Shown here piece by piece: positions 30,847 through 41,443 of a DNA stretch of 64,000 bases. Source of the stretch: a virus; IMG/VR virus record IMGVR_UViG_3300005289_000052, positions 179,670-243,669 of that record; one strand, written 5' to 3'. Under the pieces are notes generated by a model. It saw only the letters and a list, made by a program, of their open reading frames with translations. It was not told where the DNA came from and searched no databases. Position 1 is the stretch's first letter. Each line of letters opens with the position of its first letter. The position numbers were made by a program, and so were the translations under genes.

Positions 30847-33057
30847 TTATGCAGCCCGAGGCATTCCCCACGGTGAGGAAACCTGAGCCGGAGCACGCTT
30901 CTGACCCCAAGAGATGCCCTTGGAGAAGAAGTCGTTTTGTTGCACACGAGCCTGACGGTTGTTACGAACCATGCGCTCTTCCGAGGCACGTTTGATCAGG
31001 GCGTTCATGTTGTTCACTTCATCAGTGTCATCTTTGATACGTCCGCTCAAGAACCGCAGACGTGCTTCCAGACGAGCAATGGTGAAGGTGTCCTGTGCTT
31101 CCCCGAGGCGAACATAGAGGTCATCCAGTTCGGAACGGAAATCTTTCTGCACTTGACGATCTCGGACTTCTTGAGGAGTGAGTACTCGAGAGTTGTCACT
31201 CACCATCGACATCACAAGGCTGGTATCAATCCCGTAGAAGTCGAGGTTGGTCCCAAGCTGCAACATCCAGTTAGCCAACAGCCAAGCGATTACCGTATCG
31301 TCGTGACCTGAGGCTTCGTGGTCGATTCGTCCTCGCTTCACTACCAATGCTCGGATCTCGTTTGACAAGGCTTTGTCCCTGACGAGATGTCCTCCTTTCT
31401 TCGCGGCGTTCTGCAACACAGTGGAGTAAAGGATGTTCCGAGACTCGGAGGTGGTGTTGAAACCGAAGTACTTCTTGGTTGAGTCCATGAAGCTTTCGGA
31501 ACGAGCACCAGGCTTGGAGATCTCTTTGAACAGTTCTTGACGCTCGCTGGATTCTTCCACGATGCGGTTGAAGATCCGACGGTACGGGTCGATCCCGTGT
31601 TTCGGCAGAGTCAACAACAGGGAGTCCACGATCATTTGACCGGTAGACTTCTTCTCTGGGATCACGGTCATGTTCGGGTAGCGGACCATGATTTCTGCCA
31701 GAGCGTTGGAGAAGCGGATCAGGTTGGTTTCGTTCACAGTGAACGCACCGACCACCGACATGTCCTTGACCGACAGGATAACACCAGCGATAGCATCTCG
31801 ACCCACAGCTTCCGAGGTATCGAGACCCAGGATGAAGTGATCGGTAAGCTTGGCGTGTGCCAACTCGCGTTCGTCCAAGTACCAGCGGATGACGTACAGT
31901 TCTTTGGTGATCTCGGTGTGCTTGACTTCCACAACACTGTCGCGGATCTTTTCGTTGAGCGACGGAGTAAGTGGAGAACTCTGGGTACCAGATGTCCACA
32001 CGTTGAAGAAGTCACGGTCTGCCGCATCGCCGAAGGAACTGGCTTGAGACATTGCCTCGTACAGCCATTCGTCGGTGTAACCCAACTGACGGTGCGAGAA
32101 GGTGGCGTTGATAATAAGCTTACGTCCACCACAGTTACGACGAACCATTTCAACCAGCGATTCCCGATCGACGCAATCGAAGAACAGCTCGGTCCAAGTA
32201 GCACCGCCGATAATCATGTCGTACATGAAGCGACCGTCGCGGTCGTCTTTCTTACCTGCCGTTGTAGTGAAGATGTTACCGTACGGACGACCGTACTTCT
32301 TAGCTTCTTCACGAGCTGTGGTAGCAGCAGCCAGTGCCGCTGGCAGGGTGGTACCGATGTGACTAATGAACGGACCTTCGTCGATGTGAGCGATAGGTGC
32401 AGTGAGACCCCGACCCAGGTTGTTCGCAGCAGACTCGGAGGACTGAGCCACACCAGTGGTGTATTGGTTATCGTGGTACTTACAGGTAACTTCGAACTGG
32501 TTGTCGGAGTCTTCCCGTGTAAGCGGAACCAGGTACGCTGGCAACAGGTCACGCAGTTTCTTGATACGCTCAACGTTCTTCTTACGGAGGGTATCGTCCT
32601 TGGTGATCATGTTGATGATGGAGTTACCAGCACCGATGAACAGCAGCCAAAGCATGATGCAGTCAGTAGACACAGATTTACCGGTCTGACGTGGCTGGAT
32701 CAACGCGATGTCGATACTGTTTAAGAAAGCCCAGGTGGTTGCGATGTTACCACGGTTGGCTTTGTAGGGAATTGGGTTGGGACCTGCTACGGGCGGGATT
32801 CGAACAACCTCGCGCAGGAAGTACCACATGTTCCAGCGACACTCCAAACCGATGGCGACTTTAGTCTCTTCGGAAAGGATACCGCAGTGAGGATCTACCC
32901 CTTTGAGTTGAGGGTTGATGAGTGCCAGGGGGAAGAATCTATTCTTGACACCCATCTCGCCATACAAGGCTACGAGGCGTAAGAACGATTCATTCTTTGT
33001 TTCAAAGTCTGGGCGTGCCGTGGCATATCGCGTCCAGTCATTGTTGAATAGAATCAT
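30847..33057 (-). CDS. terL: Terminase large subunit
   Basis: 736 residues from the ATG at 33057; the frame is open 114 codons further upstream but crosses a terminator and the previous gene. Walker A QPRQTGKS at 121-128, Walker B with DE at 226-227 (PIAHIDEGPF), then an RNase-H-type nuclease with GLDTSEAVGRD (Asp413, Asp421) and GHDDTVIAW near residue 650. The enzyme pumps DNA into proheads and cuts concatemers. Larger than typical (about 500-600). Separated from the upstream structural gene by a terminator, so it has its own promoter. Confidence 0.93.
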   Translation of the reverse strand: MILFNNDWTRYATARPDFETKNESFLRLVALYGEMGVKNRFFPLALINPQLKGVDPHCGILSEETKVAIGLECRWNMWYFLREVVRIPPVAGPNPIPYKANRGNIATTWAFLNSIDIALIQPRQTGKSVSTDCIMLWLLFIGAGNSIINMITKDDTLRKKNVERIKKLRDLLPAYLVPLTREDSDNQFEVTCKYHDNQYTTGVAQSSESAANNLGRGLTAPIAHIDEGPFISHIGTTLPAALAAATTAREEAKKYGRPYGNIFTTTAGKKDDRDGRFMYDMIIGGATWTELFFDCVDRESLVEMVRRNCGGRKLIINATFSHRQLGYTDEWLYEAMSQASSFGDAADRDFFNVWTSGTQSSPLTPSLNEKIRDSVVEVKHTEITKELYVIRWYLDERELAHAKLTDHFILGLDTSEAVGRDAIAGVILSVKDMSVVGAFTVNETNLIRFSNALAEIMVRYPNMTVIPEKKSTGQMIVDSLLLTLPKHGIDPYRRIFNRIVEESSERQELFKEISKPGARSESFMDSTKKYFGFNTTSESRNILYSTVLQNAAKKGGHLVRDKALSNEIRALVVKRGRIDHEASGHDDTVIAWLLANWMLQLGTNLDFYGIDTSLVMSMVSDNSRVLTPQEVRDRQVQKDFRSELDDLYVRLGEAQDTFTIARLEARLRFLSGRIKDDTDEVNNMNALIKRASEERMVRNNRQARVQQNDFFSKGISWGQKRAPAQVSSPWGMPRAA

Positions 33058-33108
33058 AGTTGAAAGTCCAGGTATATGGGTCGTATACTCATAGACTAAG
33101 GGCATAAA

Positions 33109-33126
33109 GCCGGGGTTTCCCCCGGC
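33109..33126 (-). terminator. Terminator hairpin
   Basis: GCCGGGG-TTTC-CCCCGGC with GGGCATAAA flank; after the stop at 33135. Confidence 0.85.
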
Positions 33127-33134
33127 TCCATGTT

Positions 33135-34817
33135 TTACAGGGCTTCGACTTGCAGCGTAACCATACCACCCATGCCCAGTTGGAGGTCGCCCTCTTGCTG
33201 GCGCTTGATGAAGCGGATGAACAACGATTCGCCGTTCTTCGGAACCGCTGGAACCTGAATCTCCGTGTTCCAACGATCGATTGGGTAGGCGTACTCCTTG
33301 TCCCCGATCATCAGTACGAAGTAGTTCGGCTCTGGCGCTTGTACTTCCGATTGAGTGTTGATCAAAGGTTGTGCGTTGTAGAACACGTCCTTGATCCACA
33401 GATCTTTGAGTACGTAACCAGAATCGATCTTGAGCTTCCAGTTGTTCACGTTAATGAACTTGGCACGAGCCCGCAGTCCTTTACCGTACAGCTCAGGTTG
33501 CCCTGGGTAGTACTCGACGTTCCAGCCATTGGACTCGGTGTTACCCGGAGCCAACAGTGCAATACCGATGGACTGTGCATGACGCCAGTTGCTGTACGAG
33601 CTGTCGACGTCTTGCATGTTGATACCAACCGACACACGCTGGATCGGACCGTAGGAGATCGGATCGAACGGGTTGGAGTTGATGTTGAACGTAACCTTGG
33701 AGGTAACGTCGTAGAACTCGGAACGGTTCAGGTTGAACAGGAACCAACGCAGACGATAACCCTGAGTGGCATCGACCCATTCCGGGAAGCAGAACAGCTT
33801 GACCGAGAACGCACCGTCCATACGCGTAGTGGTTGCCCAATACGGTTCCGACATGAACTTCTGCACGTTTGCCGAAGCACCGTACACGTATTCATCCGAG
33901 GACAGTTTGTACGACAGAACCAACTCGATCTTCTGGCCCACGATAGTACCGATGAAGTTGGACAACCCGTACAGGTTGAACTTGGTGCCGTCGATTGGGA
34001 AGAACTTGCGGGAACCATCGGAGTAGGTCACCACACCACGGGCGTTGATTGCATCCACCGGCATGTTGATAGCGAAACTCAACAGGCTGTCGTCGCCTTC
34101 GGTGAGGAATGGCGATTCCAGGTGGATACTGGTGATGAACTTCTTCGAGGCATCCGTGGTGCGGATGAACGCAGTGTTCATGACCAACAACTTGGTGATG
34201 GAGGTCACGTTACCCACGTCGTCGTACAGTACCGCAGTCACGACTTCGTTGTCAGGCAACTCTTGCAGGGTGTAACCAACCATCGGTGCTTTGACCGCGT
34301 AGTTGAGTGCACTGTCTACCCCAGTTGCAGACTTGGGAACCTGAACCAGTTCCAGCGGGATGTTCTCACCGAGCAGCGTACCGCCCTGGTCGTACATCGC
34401 CGAGATCACCTTCGACTCGTCACCGATGTCAGTGCCCAAGAAAACCTTGAGGCTGGTCACAGTGGTACCGTACACACGCAAGCGCGAGTCCAGAGCCAAG
34501 ATGTGAGGGCTGACAGAAGTGTCGAGGTAAGCACGGTAGGATTCGTTCTGATGCTCGTACCCTACACCCAACAGGATGTCGAGATCGGAGACGTCTTCGC
34601 CTTCCTTCGGTGCTTCGTATTTCTTGAGCTGGCTAAGACCAGTGAGCAGGTTTACCGCAACCACCTGCCACAGACCAGTTACCCAGTCCCAAACCTCGTC
34701 GTCCACGTTTGGTACGTAACGACCAGTGCCGGTAGGACCGGTATAGATTTCACTCTTGCGCCACCGACGGTGACCCCGGTTGGGATCAGAGATCGGGACG
34801 ATAAACGTATCGCTCAT
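33135..34817 (-). CDS. Large beta-rich virion-type protein (560 aa)
   Basis: 560 residues, mostly beta strands with Asn/Tyr/Ser-rich loops and no membrane segment. Starts three bases after the next gene's stop and forms a three-gene run (33.1-38.3 kb) on the minus strand between terminase and the tail sheath. Composition and position suggest a baseplate, neck or fibre component. Family not recognised. Confidence 0.72.
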   Translation of the reverse strand: MSDTFIVPISDPNRGHRRWRKSEIYTGPTGTGRYVPNVDDEVWDWVTGLWQVVAVNLLTGLSQLKKYEAPKEGEDVSDLDILLGVGYEHQNESYRAYLDTSVSPHILALDSRLRVYGTTVTSLKVFLGTDIGDESKVISAMYDQGGTLLGENIPLELVQVPKSATGVDSALNYAVKAPMVGYTLQELPDNEVVTAVLYDDVGNVTSITKLLVMNTAFIRTTDASKKFITSIHLESPFLTEGDDSLLSFAINMPVDAINARGVVTYSDGSRKFFPIDGTKFNLYGLSNFIGTIVGQKIELVLSYKLSSDEYVYGASANVQKFMSEPYWATTTRMDGAFSVKLFCFPEWVDATQGYRLRWFLFNLNRSEFYDVTSKVTFNINSNPFDPISYGPIQRVSVGINMQDVDSSYSNWRHAQSIGIALLAPGNTESNGWNVEYYPGQPELYGKGLRARAKFINVNNWKLKIDSGYVLKDLWIKDVFYNAQPLINTQSEVQAPEPNYFVLMIGDKEYAYPIDRWNTEIQVPAVPKNGESLFIRFIKRQQEGDLQLGMGGMVTLQVEAL

Positions 34818-34820
34818 GGC

Positions 34821-37391
34821 TTATACCCATCCGTCTTTGATGGACACGAAGTGACTTAGGTCGACTTTGTTATCCAGGTAAAGGGCAATCGCCCGTTTCA
34901 GGAAGTTGTACTGATAGATGTTCAACTCCGTTTCGTACGACAGGTGGTGTGGGTGGATCGAAACATACCGTGTGTCCACACCCTGCTTGCACGGGTCAAA
35001 CTTCAACAGGTACTCGTAGTCTTTCAACCACCGCTTGATCTCCACGTCCCCGTAGTAGGCTTCCATCTGGTCGTCCCAGATCAAACCAGTCATCAGGTCG
35101 AACATCACCTTACACGCAAACGGGCTAAACACCTCGTAGCGTTCTTCAATGATGTTGGGCGAGTTGATCACCGCTTCCGGTAACTTGAGCGTCAGGTAAT
35201 CTGAGATCGCCGTATCGATCGCACGAGACTTGGCCCGCAGGGAATACGTGTTCTCATCTACCAGATCACGCAGAGGAACCACCACATCGTCAATCACGTA
35301 CGGACTGCCGTTCTTCACTTCGGTAGTGAGGTACACTCCGCTGTGCTCTTCGGCAAAGGCCAACACGTCACGCGTCTTGGTCTGTCCACGCACGATCATA
35401 CGCATGACCTTGTCGTCACGGATGTCAAACCGTTTGTTACGGCTGAGCAACCCATTCCACACAAAGCCAAACTCGGCTGGGGGTTCTTGCGTCATGTCAT
35501 CCTGTGGGAACCCGGTGACACGACCAGTGATCTGCTGAGTACCGTTCTCAATCATGAACTCCCGGTTCGTCAACGTGACGTACGGCCAGTTCAAGAAATA
35601 ATCCAACCCTTGGATGATTGGGTGTCCATTGAGGAACAGTTCCAGCTTACCCATCGGCAGGTTCATTTCCTGCTCGTACCAATTCCCATCCGTACGCTTC
35701 TCGGTCGCTTTGATCGGGAAGTAGTACAGGCCATCCGGTGCCGTAATCTCGATATTGAAAGCGAGGAACTTACGGTCGTCACGAACTGCCGTGTACCAAC
35801 GTACACGGTCCAGTGTCCAGGTCACTTTACCATTAGCCAACACGTAGTCGACATCTGGCGTTGCCGTTACCCATTCAAACGAAGGCGTCCCGGCGACCAT
35901 AGAGCACTTGTAGAACCGATAGTTGCAAGACGGGTTCAGGGTGCTAGTCACTTGATGGTAAATCGTGTCCAAAGAGTTCGAACCAATCCCCACCAAAGCT
36001 TCAATCAACTTGCAACCTTCATTGCGAGGGTTGTAGTACTCACCTGAGGTGTGCGGGTAGAAACCCAGCAGCTTACCGTCTTTGTCGTGCTCGAACACAG
36101 TCGATTCAAACTGAAGTCCGTACGGCAACTTCGCGAAACGATCACGCGGATGGATAGTCACCTTCTGAGGAGTGTCAGCCACCAACTTCGAGATAGCGTT
36201 GTACCCGTAGGCATTCTGGACCATCTCACGATTGATCTCAGGACCCATGGAACGCATGATCTTCGTGTACATTGCAGCTTCGAGTTCTTCTGCACGCCAG
36301 ACCTTAACAGTCGACTCCAAACCCAACATCGCTTTCGGGATGTCAGAAGGCTTCAACTTGTACAGCTCTTTAATGCGGGAGTTCTCATTTACCAGCGGCC
36401 GTTTCCAACCCGCTTCACGGATACACAGACGTACGGTGATTTCAGCTAAGTCATGCCACCCTTCGGTTGCAGCAACAAAGCCTGCCACGTAAGGTACTAC
36501 AATCGAGTAGTCCTTGTGCGTGACCATCCGCATCGAGTCGTCTTGGTTCTTGTGGTGGTAAACGCCTTTGTAACGACCATTGGTTTCTTTCTTGATCAGA
36601 TAGATGTCAATGTCGTCACGGTAATCAATCGTCTCCTTTTGGTTAGCCACATAGTGGAGCAAGTATTTACGCTTGTTATCCAGTTTGCTGACGAACGTTG
36701 GGAGGTTCTTGAGAGGCAGGTCTACAACACGCCGAATGGTCGAGTCGTAAACGTACTCCAGGATGTCGCCAACCTTAATGCGATCAGGTTGGAAGTCATC
36801 CACCAGGTAGCCGTTGTGATAGGCGTACGTGTGACCGATCTTAGCACGCCATGCTTGGTACTCGCGCTGATAGGTCAGGAGCAGAGCCCGGTCACCGGTG
36901 TAGACGTGTCCCTTGACCTTGATCTGGTTCTCGTCGGGATAAGACCGAGTCGACGCAAAGAAGGCGTTGGAATACACGCGGAAGAAAACGGGATTGTGAT
37001 ACAGGTCACCAAAGATCTCGCTACGCTTGATGGCGATAACGATGTTGCGATCCCCCATTACTTGCAGGTACGCCATATGGCGAGGGATTTGCACACCGTC
37101 AACGTTGTACAGATCCACCAACATCTTCGCCTGTTCGCACACAGTCGAGAAAGGTGTCCACGTCTTCCATGAGTTAACTAACCCAAGAAGCTTAGGATGG
37201 ATCTGGCCAATCCAGTACACGTTAAACAAGTCGGTGCGGTTCGGCAGAGGGATGGTCTGCCATTCCACATCAACATAGCGAGCTTCACCAAATTTGTCCG
37301 TGATGTGGGCCATTTGGTAAATGTATTGGTAATCCTGATCGGGAGTACACCAGACATTGTCTAAGGCGTGCTCAATCAGGAAATCAGCCAT
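34821..37391 (-). CDS. Large virion-type protein (856 aa)
   Basis: 856 residues, Trp/Tyr-rich, mixed alpha/beta, soluble. Overlaps the upstream gene by 8 bp, so they are coupled. Two similar-looking halves are not obvious. Position beside the terminase and contractile-tail genes makes a baseplate or connector role likely; I see no enzymatic motif. Confidence 0.72.
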   Translation of the reverse strand: MADFLIEHALDNVWCTPDQDYQYIYQMAHITDKFGEARYVDVEWQTIPLPNRTDLFNVYWIGQIHPKLLGLVNSWKTWTPFSTVCEQAKMLVDLYNVDGVQIPRHMAYLQVMGDRNIVIAIKRSEIFGDLYHNPVFFRVYSNAFFASTRSYPDENQIKVKGHVYTGDRALLLTYQREYQAWRAKIGHTYAYHNGYLVDDFQPDRIKVGDILEYVYDSTIRRVVDLPLKNLPTFVSKLDNKRKYLLHYVANQKETIDYRDDIDIYLIKKETNGRYKGVYHHKNQDDSMRMVTHKDYSIVVPYVAGFVAATEGWHDLAEITVRLCIREAGWKRPLVNENSRIKELYKLKPSDIPKAMLGLESTVKVWRAEELEAAMYTKIMRSMGPEINREMVQNAYGYNAISKLVADTPQKVTIHPRDRFAKLPYGLQFESTVFEHDKDGKLLGFYPHTSGEYYNPRNEGCKLIEALVGIGSNSLDTIYHQVTSTLNPSCNYRFYKCSMVAGTPSFEWVTATPDVDYVLANGKVTWTLDRVRWYTAVRDDRKFLAFNIEITAPDGLYYFPIKATEKRTDGNWYEQEMNLPMGKLELFLNGHPIIQGLDYFLNWPYVTLTNREFMIENGTQQITGRVTGFPQDDMTQEPPAEFGFVWNGLLSRNKRFDIRDDKVMRMIVRGQTKTRDVLAFAEEHSGVYLTTEVKNGSPYVIDDVVVPLRDLVDENTYSLRAKSRAIDTAISDYLTLKLPEAVINSPNIIEERYEVFSPFACKVMFDLMTGLIWDDQMEAYYGDVEIKRWLKDYEYLLKFDPCKQGVDTRYVSIHPHHLSYETELNIYQYNFLKRAIALYLDNKVDLSHFVSIKDGWV

Positions 37392-38310
37392 TGAGAACCT
37401 CGATCAGACGTGACAGGTTGAGGATGAACGACTTGCCAGCGCCGTTACGGTCACAGGCTTGAACGATCTTGGCGATACCCGAGTTACGGTAGCTGCGATC
37501 GAGTAAGGACATGTAGACCATGGCCAGGAAGGTTGGAACGTGTTCCAGACCTACGCCGACAATCTCTTTGGCATTGAGGCCATACCAACCACCACCGACC
37601 AGGGCATAGATCAGAGGAGTGTTGAGGCTCTCGGCACGTTTGTTGTCCAGTACTTCACGCAGGACTTGAACGTAGTCGTCGATGGACTCCATGTGGCGCA
37701 GAGCAGCAGCCTTGTCGAAGATCACATCGGCAGGGATACGAGTAGCACGGGCTACCTTGAGCGACAGGCGTTGCAGTTCACGCTCGTCGAACGGACCGTC
37801 TTCACCACCGACTGGCTTCTCTTGGAAGTGGCAGGCGTACCAAACAGCACTGACCATGGTGATCAGCATTTGTTCTTGTGGCGAGAAGTGCAGTTGGCGA
37901 GTGATACGCTCAGCCAGGAAACGGGAGAACACAGCCATCGGCAGGTCACCCAAACCAGCCATGTCAGCCACGCCATTTTTCAGGCCATAACTGGTCAACG
38001 CTGCACGCACGCCATTGAAGGCGTATTCGGCATAGTTAGACGGAGTCAGAACACCGTCACCCATGCGAGCGTAAGCGCGAGTGTCGATCACCACCATCTG
38101 GAGGTCGTAGCGGTCTTTGAATGGGTAGGGGTGAGCAAACGGAGGAATCTCCTTGTTACCCGGAACGATACCCCAGACCGAATTGATGGTCTTACCGTTG
38201 ATCTGAATAGGCGCCAGACCACCTTCGATCTCGGCCAGTTTCAGGCCTTTTTCAACTGCGCCCATCTGGTATCCGGCGCAGGGTTTGCATTCGTACGGAG
38301 AAAGCTTCAT
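37384..38310 (-). CDS. Hypothetical structural-operon protein (308 aa)
   Basis: First gene of the three-gene minus-strand run. N-terminal ECKPC knuckle (two Cys), a middle with FHFQEKPVGGEDG-like charged loop, and helical C-terminal third. AAGG-type site. Probably virion or assembly related by context only. A weak early-like element (CATACTAT) lies about 68 bp upstream. Confidence 0.68.
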   Translation of the reverse strand: MKLSPYECKPCAGYQMGAVEKGLKLAEIEGGLAPIQINGKTINSVWGIVPGNKEIPPFAHPYPFKDRYDLQMVVIDTRAYARMGDGVLTPSNYAEYAFNGVRAALTSYGLKNGVADMAGLGDLPMAVFSRFLAERITRQLHFSPQEQMLITMVSAVWYACHFQEKPVGGEDGPFDERELQRLSLKVARATRIPADVIFDKAAALRHMESIDDYVQVLREVLDNKRAESLNTPLIYALVGGGWYGLNAKEIVGVGLEHVPTFLAMVYMSLLDRSYRNSGIAKIVQACDRNGAGKSFILNLSRLIEVLNG

Positions 38311-38377
38311 TCGGTCAAGTCCCCTTGAAGGATATTGTAAAAGTTTACGAAACCGACATATGTACTTTCCGACATGG

Positions 38378-38397
38378 ATAGTATGATGTATTACATC
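38378..38397. promoter_or_regulatory. Perfect palindrome in divergent promoter region
   Basis: GATGTA-T-TACATC (38385-38397) is a perfect dyad beside CATACTAT (minus strand, 38378-38385), a weak relative of the early motif. It sits between the divergent 37384 and tail-sheath genes and could be an operator or promoter part. Confidence 0.4.
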
Positions 38398-38513
38398 GGT
38401 TTAGGCAACTATACCATTCAAGTCAATTCGCCCCACAAAGGACCATGGCCTTATGGGAACGAACCTTGTTTGGCCAACGCAGTACTTTAGATAGATCTAT
38501 CACAGGAGCTGTT

Positions 38514-40574
38514 ATGATCACCATCAGAAACGCTGCTCCTCGCTCAATCCTGTTGGGTCTGAAAGATGAGAGTGGTCGCGCTCCGGTTGTTGAGCCGGAA
38601 CAAATTCCCTCCCACCTGGCACACGTGTTCACGTTCGCTGAGCGTGGTTCACTGATTCCCCAACTGGTTGTCGGGGACAGCCTTCTCACCGCCTTCGGTG
38701 CGAAGACTTTCGACTACCGCTCCAAGTTCGCTACTCACCAGACTCCGCTGATCAACACCATCAATGGTGAAGCGAACAGCATGATGGTGCAGCGCTTGGT
38801 TCCTGACGACGCCACCACCGCGACCTTGGTCCTGTGGCTGGACACCGTTGCCGACGAAATCGTTGACTACGAACGTAATGGCGATCTGAGCTTCAAGCTC
38901 GACGCACAAAGCGTACGTATTCCAAAAGCCGACAAGATCGCGGGTAACCGTGCGCGTTGGAAAGCTGAGCTGCTGCCTGCCGACAAAGGCCTGGCCGAGC
39001 TGACCAGCAAAGTCGGTGAAATCATCGCGGACAAGGACGGCGCTCAGTCGACCATGTACCCAATCCATGCGTTCTCCGTATCGTCTCCGGGCGGTTTCGG
39101 TAACCTGGTTGGTATCCGCCTGTCTGCTCCGACCATGTTGTCGTCCAACCCGATCGACAACACCACTGCTGAAGAGGCGAAAGCCTACCTGTACCGTGTG
39201 GCCTTCGTTGAGCGCCCGGATCAGTTCAGCACTCCGGCGATCATCGAAACCATCCAAGGCGAGCAGTTCATCGACTTCGCCTACAAGGAAGGTGTGATCA
39301 ACTCCCGTACCGACAGCCTGGTGTCTGCAAACGACACTCTGCTGCAAGCGTGGAATGCTCCGGCGATCAACGGCATCCCAGCCACCGTCGGTGTGGTTGA
39401 CCAGATGCACGTCTACCAGGACAACATCGAAACTCTGTTGGCTGTGTTCCAGCAAGCAGAAGCCGAGTTGGGTCTGATCGGCGAAGACGAGGAGGACCTG
39501 CACCTCTTCAACTTCGTGGGCGGCACCAACCTGGAAGGCATCCCGTACTACACCTACTCGGTGGAAGGTCCTCAGTCCGGCGGCCTGCTCATGGCAGATT
39601 CCGCTACTCACTACTTCGGTGGTGGTTCTGACGGTACCCTGACCAACGAGAACTTCGACAAGTTGGTAGCTGCTCAAGTTGCTGGTTACGGCAACCTGGC
39701 TGGCTTCGACTTCCTGGACACTGCGATCTATCCGCAGAGCTGCATCTACGACTCCGGCTTCACGCTGGAGACCAAGAAGAAGCTGTTGACCGTCCTGGGC
39801 CGTCGTAAGGACATGTGGGTTGTACTCTCTACCCAAGACGCTGCTGCTCGTCAGAACAGCCCTTCGGAAGAGTCGAGCATCGCGATCTCCCTGCGGACCG
39901 CTGCTCGCATGTACCCAGAGTCGGAAGTTTACGGTACGCCGGTTTGCCGCGCTATCGTGATCGGACACTCCGGTTACCTGATCAACTCCAAGTGGACCAA
40001 GCTGACCCCGCTGACCATCGAGTTCGCGGCCAAGTCTGCTCGTTACATGGGTGCTGGCAACGGTATCTGGAAGTCGGCTCAGTCCTTCTCCATTTCTCCG
40101 GCCAACCAAGTCACCATGTTCCGCAACGTGAATGCTTCCTTCAAGAAGGCAGAAGTACGTTCGCAGGACTGGGAAAACGGCTTGGTGTGGGTACAGAACT
40201 ACGACCGTCGTAGCCTGTTCTTCCCAGCGTTCCAAACCGTCTACGATGACGATTCCTCGATCCTGAACAGCTTCTTCAACATGGCCGTGGCCGTGGAGCT
40301 GGAAAAGATCTCGGACCGCGCCTGGCGCGATCTGACCGGCATCGACGGTCTGACCCCTGGTCAATTCATCCAGCGCAGTAACCGTCTGATTCAAGACGCA
40401 GTGAAGGGTCGTTTCGATGGTCGCGTTACCATTGAAGTTGACACCATCCTGACTGCTGCTGATACCCAGCGTGGCTATAGCTGGTCCTGCAAAATCACCA
40501 TGTATGGTAACAACATGATGACCGTGGGTACCTTCACTATCGTCGCACGTCGTCAAGAGGATCTCGCACAATGA
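38514..40574 (+). CDS. Contractile tail sheath protein
   Basis: ATG at 38514 with CAGGAG; an upstream in-frame extension of 23 codons lacks a site. 686 residues beginning ITIRNAAPRSILLGL. The later pattern (DTVADEIVDYE, VGIRLSAP, GNGIWKSAQSFSISPAN, and a C-terminal domain before FTIVARRQED) fits tail sheath proteins of phiKZ-like myoviruses (phiKZ gp029). The sheath contracts to drive the tube through the envelope. Stop overlaps the tail-tube start (ATGA). Codons highly biased, as expected for an abundant protein. Confidence 0.85.
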   Translation: MITIRNAAPRSILLGLKDESGRAPVVEPEQIPSHLAHVFTFAERGSLIPQLVVGDSLLTAFGAKTFDYRSKFATHQTPLINTINGEANSMMVQRLVPDDATTATLVLWLDTVADEIVDYERNGDLSFKLDAQSVRIPKADKIAGNRARWKAELLPADKGLAELTSKVGEIIADKDGAQSTMYPIHAFSVSSPGGFGNLVGIRLSAPTMLSSNPIDNTTAEEAKAYLYRVAFVERPDQFSTPAIIETIQGEQFIDFAYKEGVINSRTDSLVSANDTLLQAWNAPAINGIPATVGVVDQMHVYQDNIETLLAVFQQAEAELGLIGEDEEDLHLFNFVGGTNLEGIPYYTYSVEGPQSGGLLMADSATHYFGGGSDGTLTNENFDKLVAAQVAGYGNLAGFDFLDTAIYPQSCIYDSGFTLETKKKLLTVLGRRKDMWVVLSTQDAAARQNSPSEESSIAISLRTAARMYPESEVYGTPVCRAIVIGHSGYLINSKWTKLTPLTIEFAAKSARYMGAGNGIWKSAQSFSISPANQVTMFRNVNASFKKAEVRSQDWENGLVWVQNYDRRSLFFPAFQTVYDDDSSILNSFFNMAVAVELEKISDRAWRDLTGIDGLTPGQFIQRSNRLIQDAVKGRFDGRVTIEVDTILTAADTQRGYSWSCKITMYGNNMMTVGTFTIVARRQEDLAQ

Positions 40575-41428
40575 GCCGTTTAGCAGATACCATTCTTGAC
40601 AACAAGGCGTACAACCAGTACGGGCGGTCGGCCATGGTCGACATCCGTAAGGGTGGTTCCAACGGTCCGGCACCGGACTACGCGGCCTACGTAACGAACT
40701 CCGCGTACGTTCGTCGGAACATCATCGCTATCCTCATCGAGGCCCCTCGTGGGTTCCAAGATCTGGAAGACCCGGACTATTGGGTTTCCACTCTGAAGAA
40801 CCTGGTCGAGCTGGCACCGAAGACTATCGAGGGTCTGTCTCAGACTCTGACTGTCGAGCACATCGAAAACCCATTCGGTGGTGCTGGTGAGGTTCAGCAG
40901 GATATTTCGAACGTCACCCGTCAGCGTTCGGCTCCACAGTTCACCTGGAACGAGAAGTACGGCAAAGCTGTGGCTTCGTTCCTGAACGGTTGGGTTCTGA
41001 ACCTGATCATGGACCCGGATACCAAGTACCCGCGCGTTGTCAAGAACACCGACAAACCGGCGGACTTGCTCCCCGACTACACCGGGATGACCGTGCTCTT
41101 CATCGAGCCGGACCCAACCCACACCAAGGTGATCACTGCCTGGCTGTCTACCAACATGCGCCCAACCGGCACTGTTGCGGAGATCTCCGGTTCTCGTGAC
41201 ATCACCGCTGCGCTGCAAGGTGCGGACTACTCGGTTGAATTCACTGCCCTGACCCAAATTGGTGAAGGCGTGAACAGCTTCGCTCAAGAGATCCTGGACA
41301 ACATGACTCTGACCGGCGCTAACCCGAGCCTGCAAGAAGCTTTCGTACGAGAAATCGACGCGGAAGTAGAAGCAGCCGACACCGGCTACGCAAACCGCAT
41401 CGAGAAGATGGCTTCGGCCACCATCTAA
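40571..41428 (+). CDS. Tail tube protein
   Basis: 285 residues starting in the ATGA overlap with the sheath gene, the canonical order for sheath and tube. Middle carries beta strands around VEHIENPFGGAGEVQ and TRQRSAPQFTWNEKYG, typical of tube proteins of this group (phiKZ gp030). The hollow tube conducts DNA. Ends with an acidic helix. Followed by a UUCG terminator. Confidence 0.85.
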   Translation: MSRLADTILDNKAYNQYGRSAMVDIRKGGSNGPAPDYAAYVTNSAYVRRNIIAILIEAPRGFQDLEDPDYWVSTLKNLVELAPKTIEGLSQTLTVEHIENPFGGAGEVQQDISNVTRQRSAPQFTWNEKYGKAVASFLNGWVLNLIMDPDTKYPRVVKNTDKPADLLPDYTGMTVLFIEPDPTHTKVITAWLSTNMRPTGTVAEISGSRDITAALQGADYSVEFTALTQIGEGVNSFAQEILDNMTLTGANPSLQEAFVREIDAEVEAADTGYANRIEKMASATI

Positions 41429-41443
41429 GTGTGGTGACATACT

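Noticed and set aside
33058-33399. 114-codon N-terminal extension of terminase
   Set aside because: Would run through a terminator and the end of the upstream gene; the ATG at 33057 begins the conserved-looking region.
33150-34859. 569-codon plus-strand frame opposite the 560-residue structural gene
   Set aside because: Antisense shadow; composition unnatural (His/Val/Arg-rich) and crosses the start of the real gene.
38649-40673. 674-codon minus-strand frame opposite the tail sheath
   Set aside because: Antisense shadow produced by biased codons; no ribosome site, and the sheath call is far stronger.
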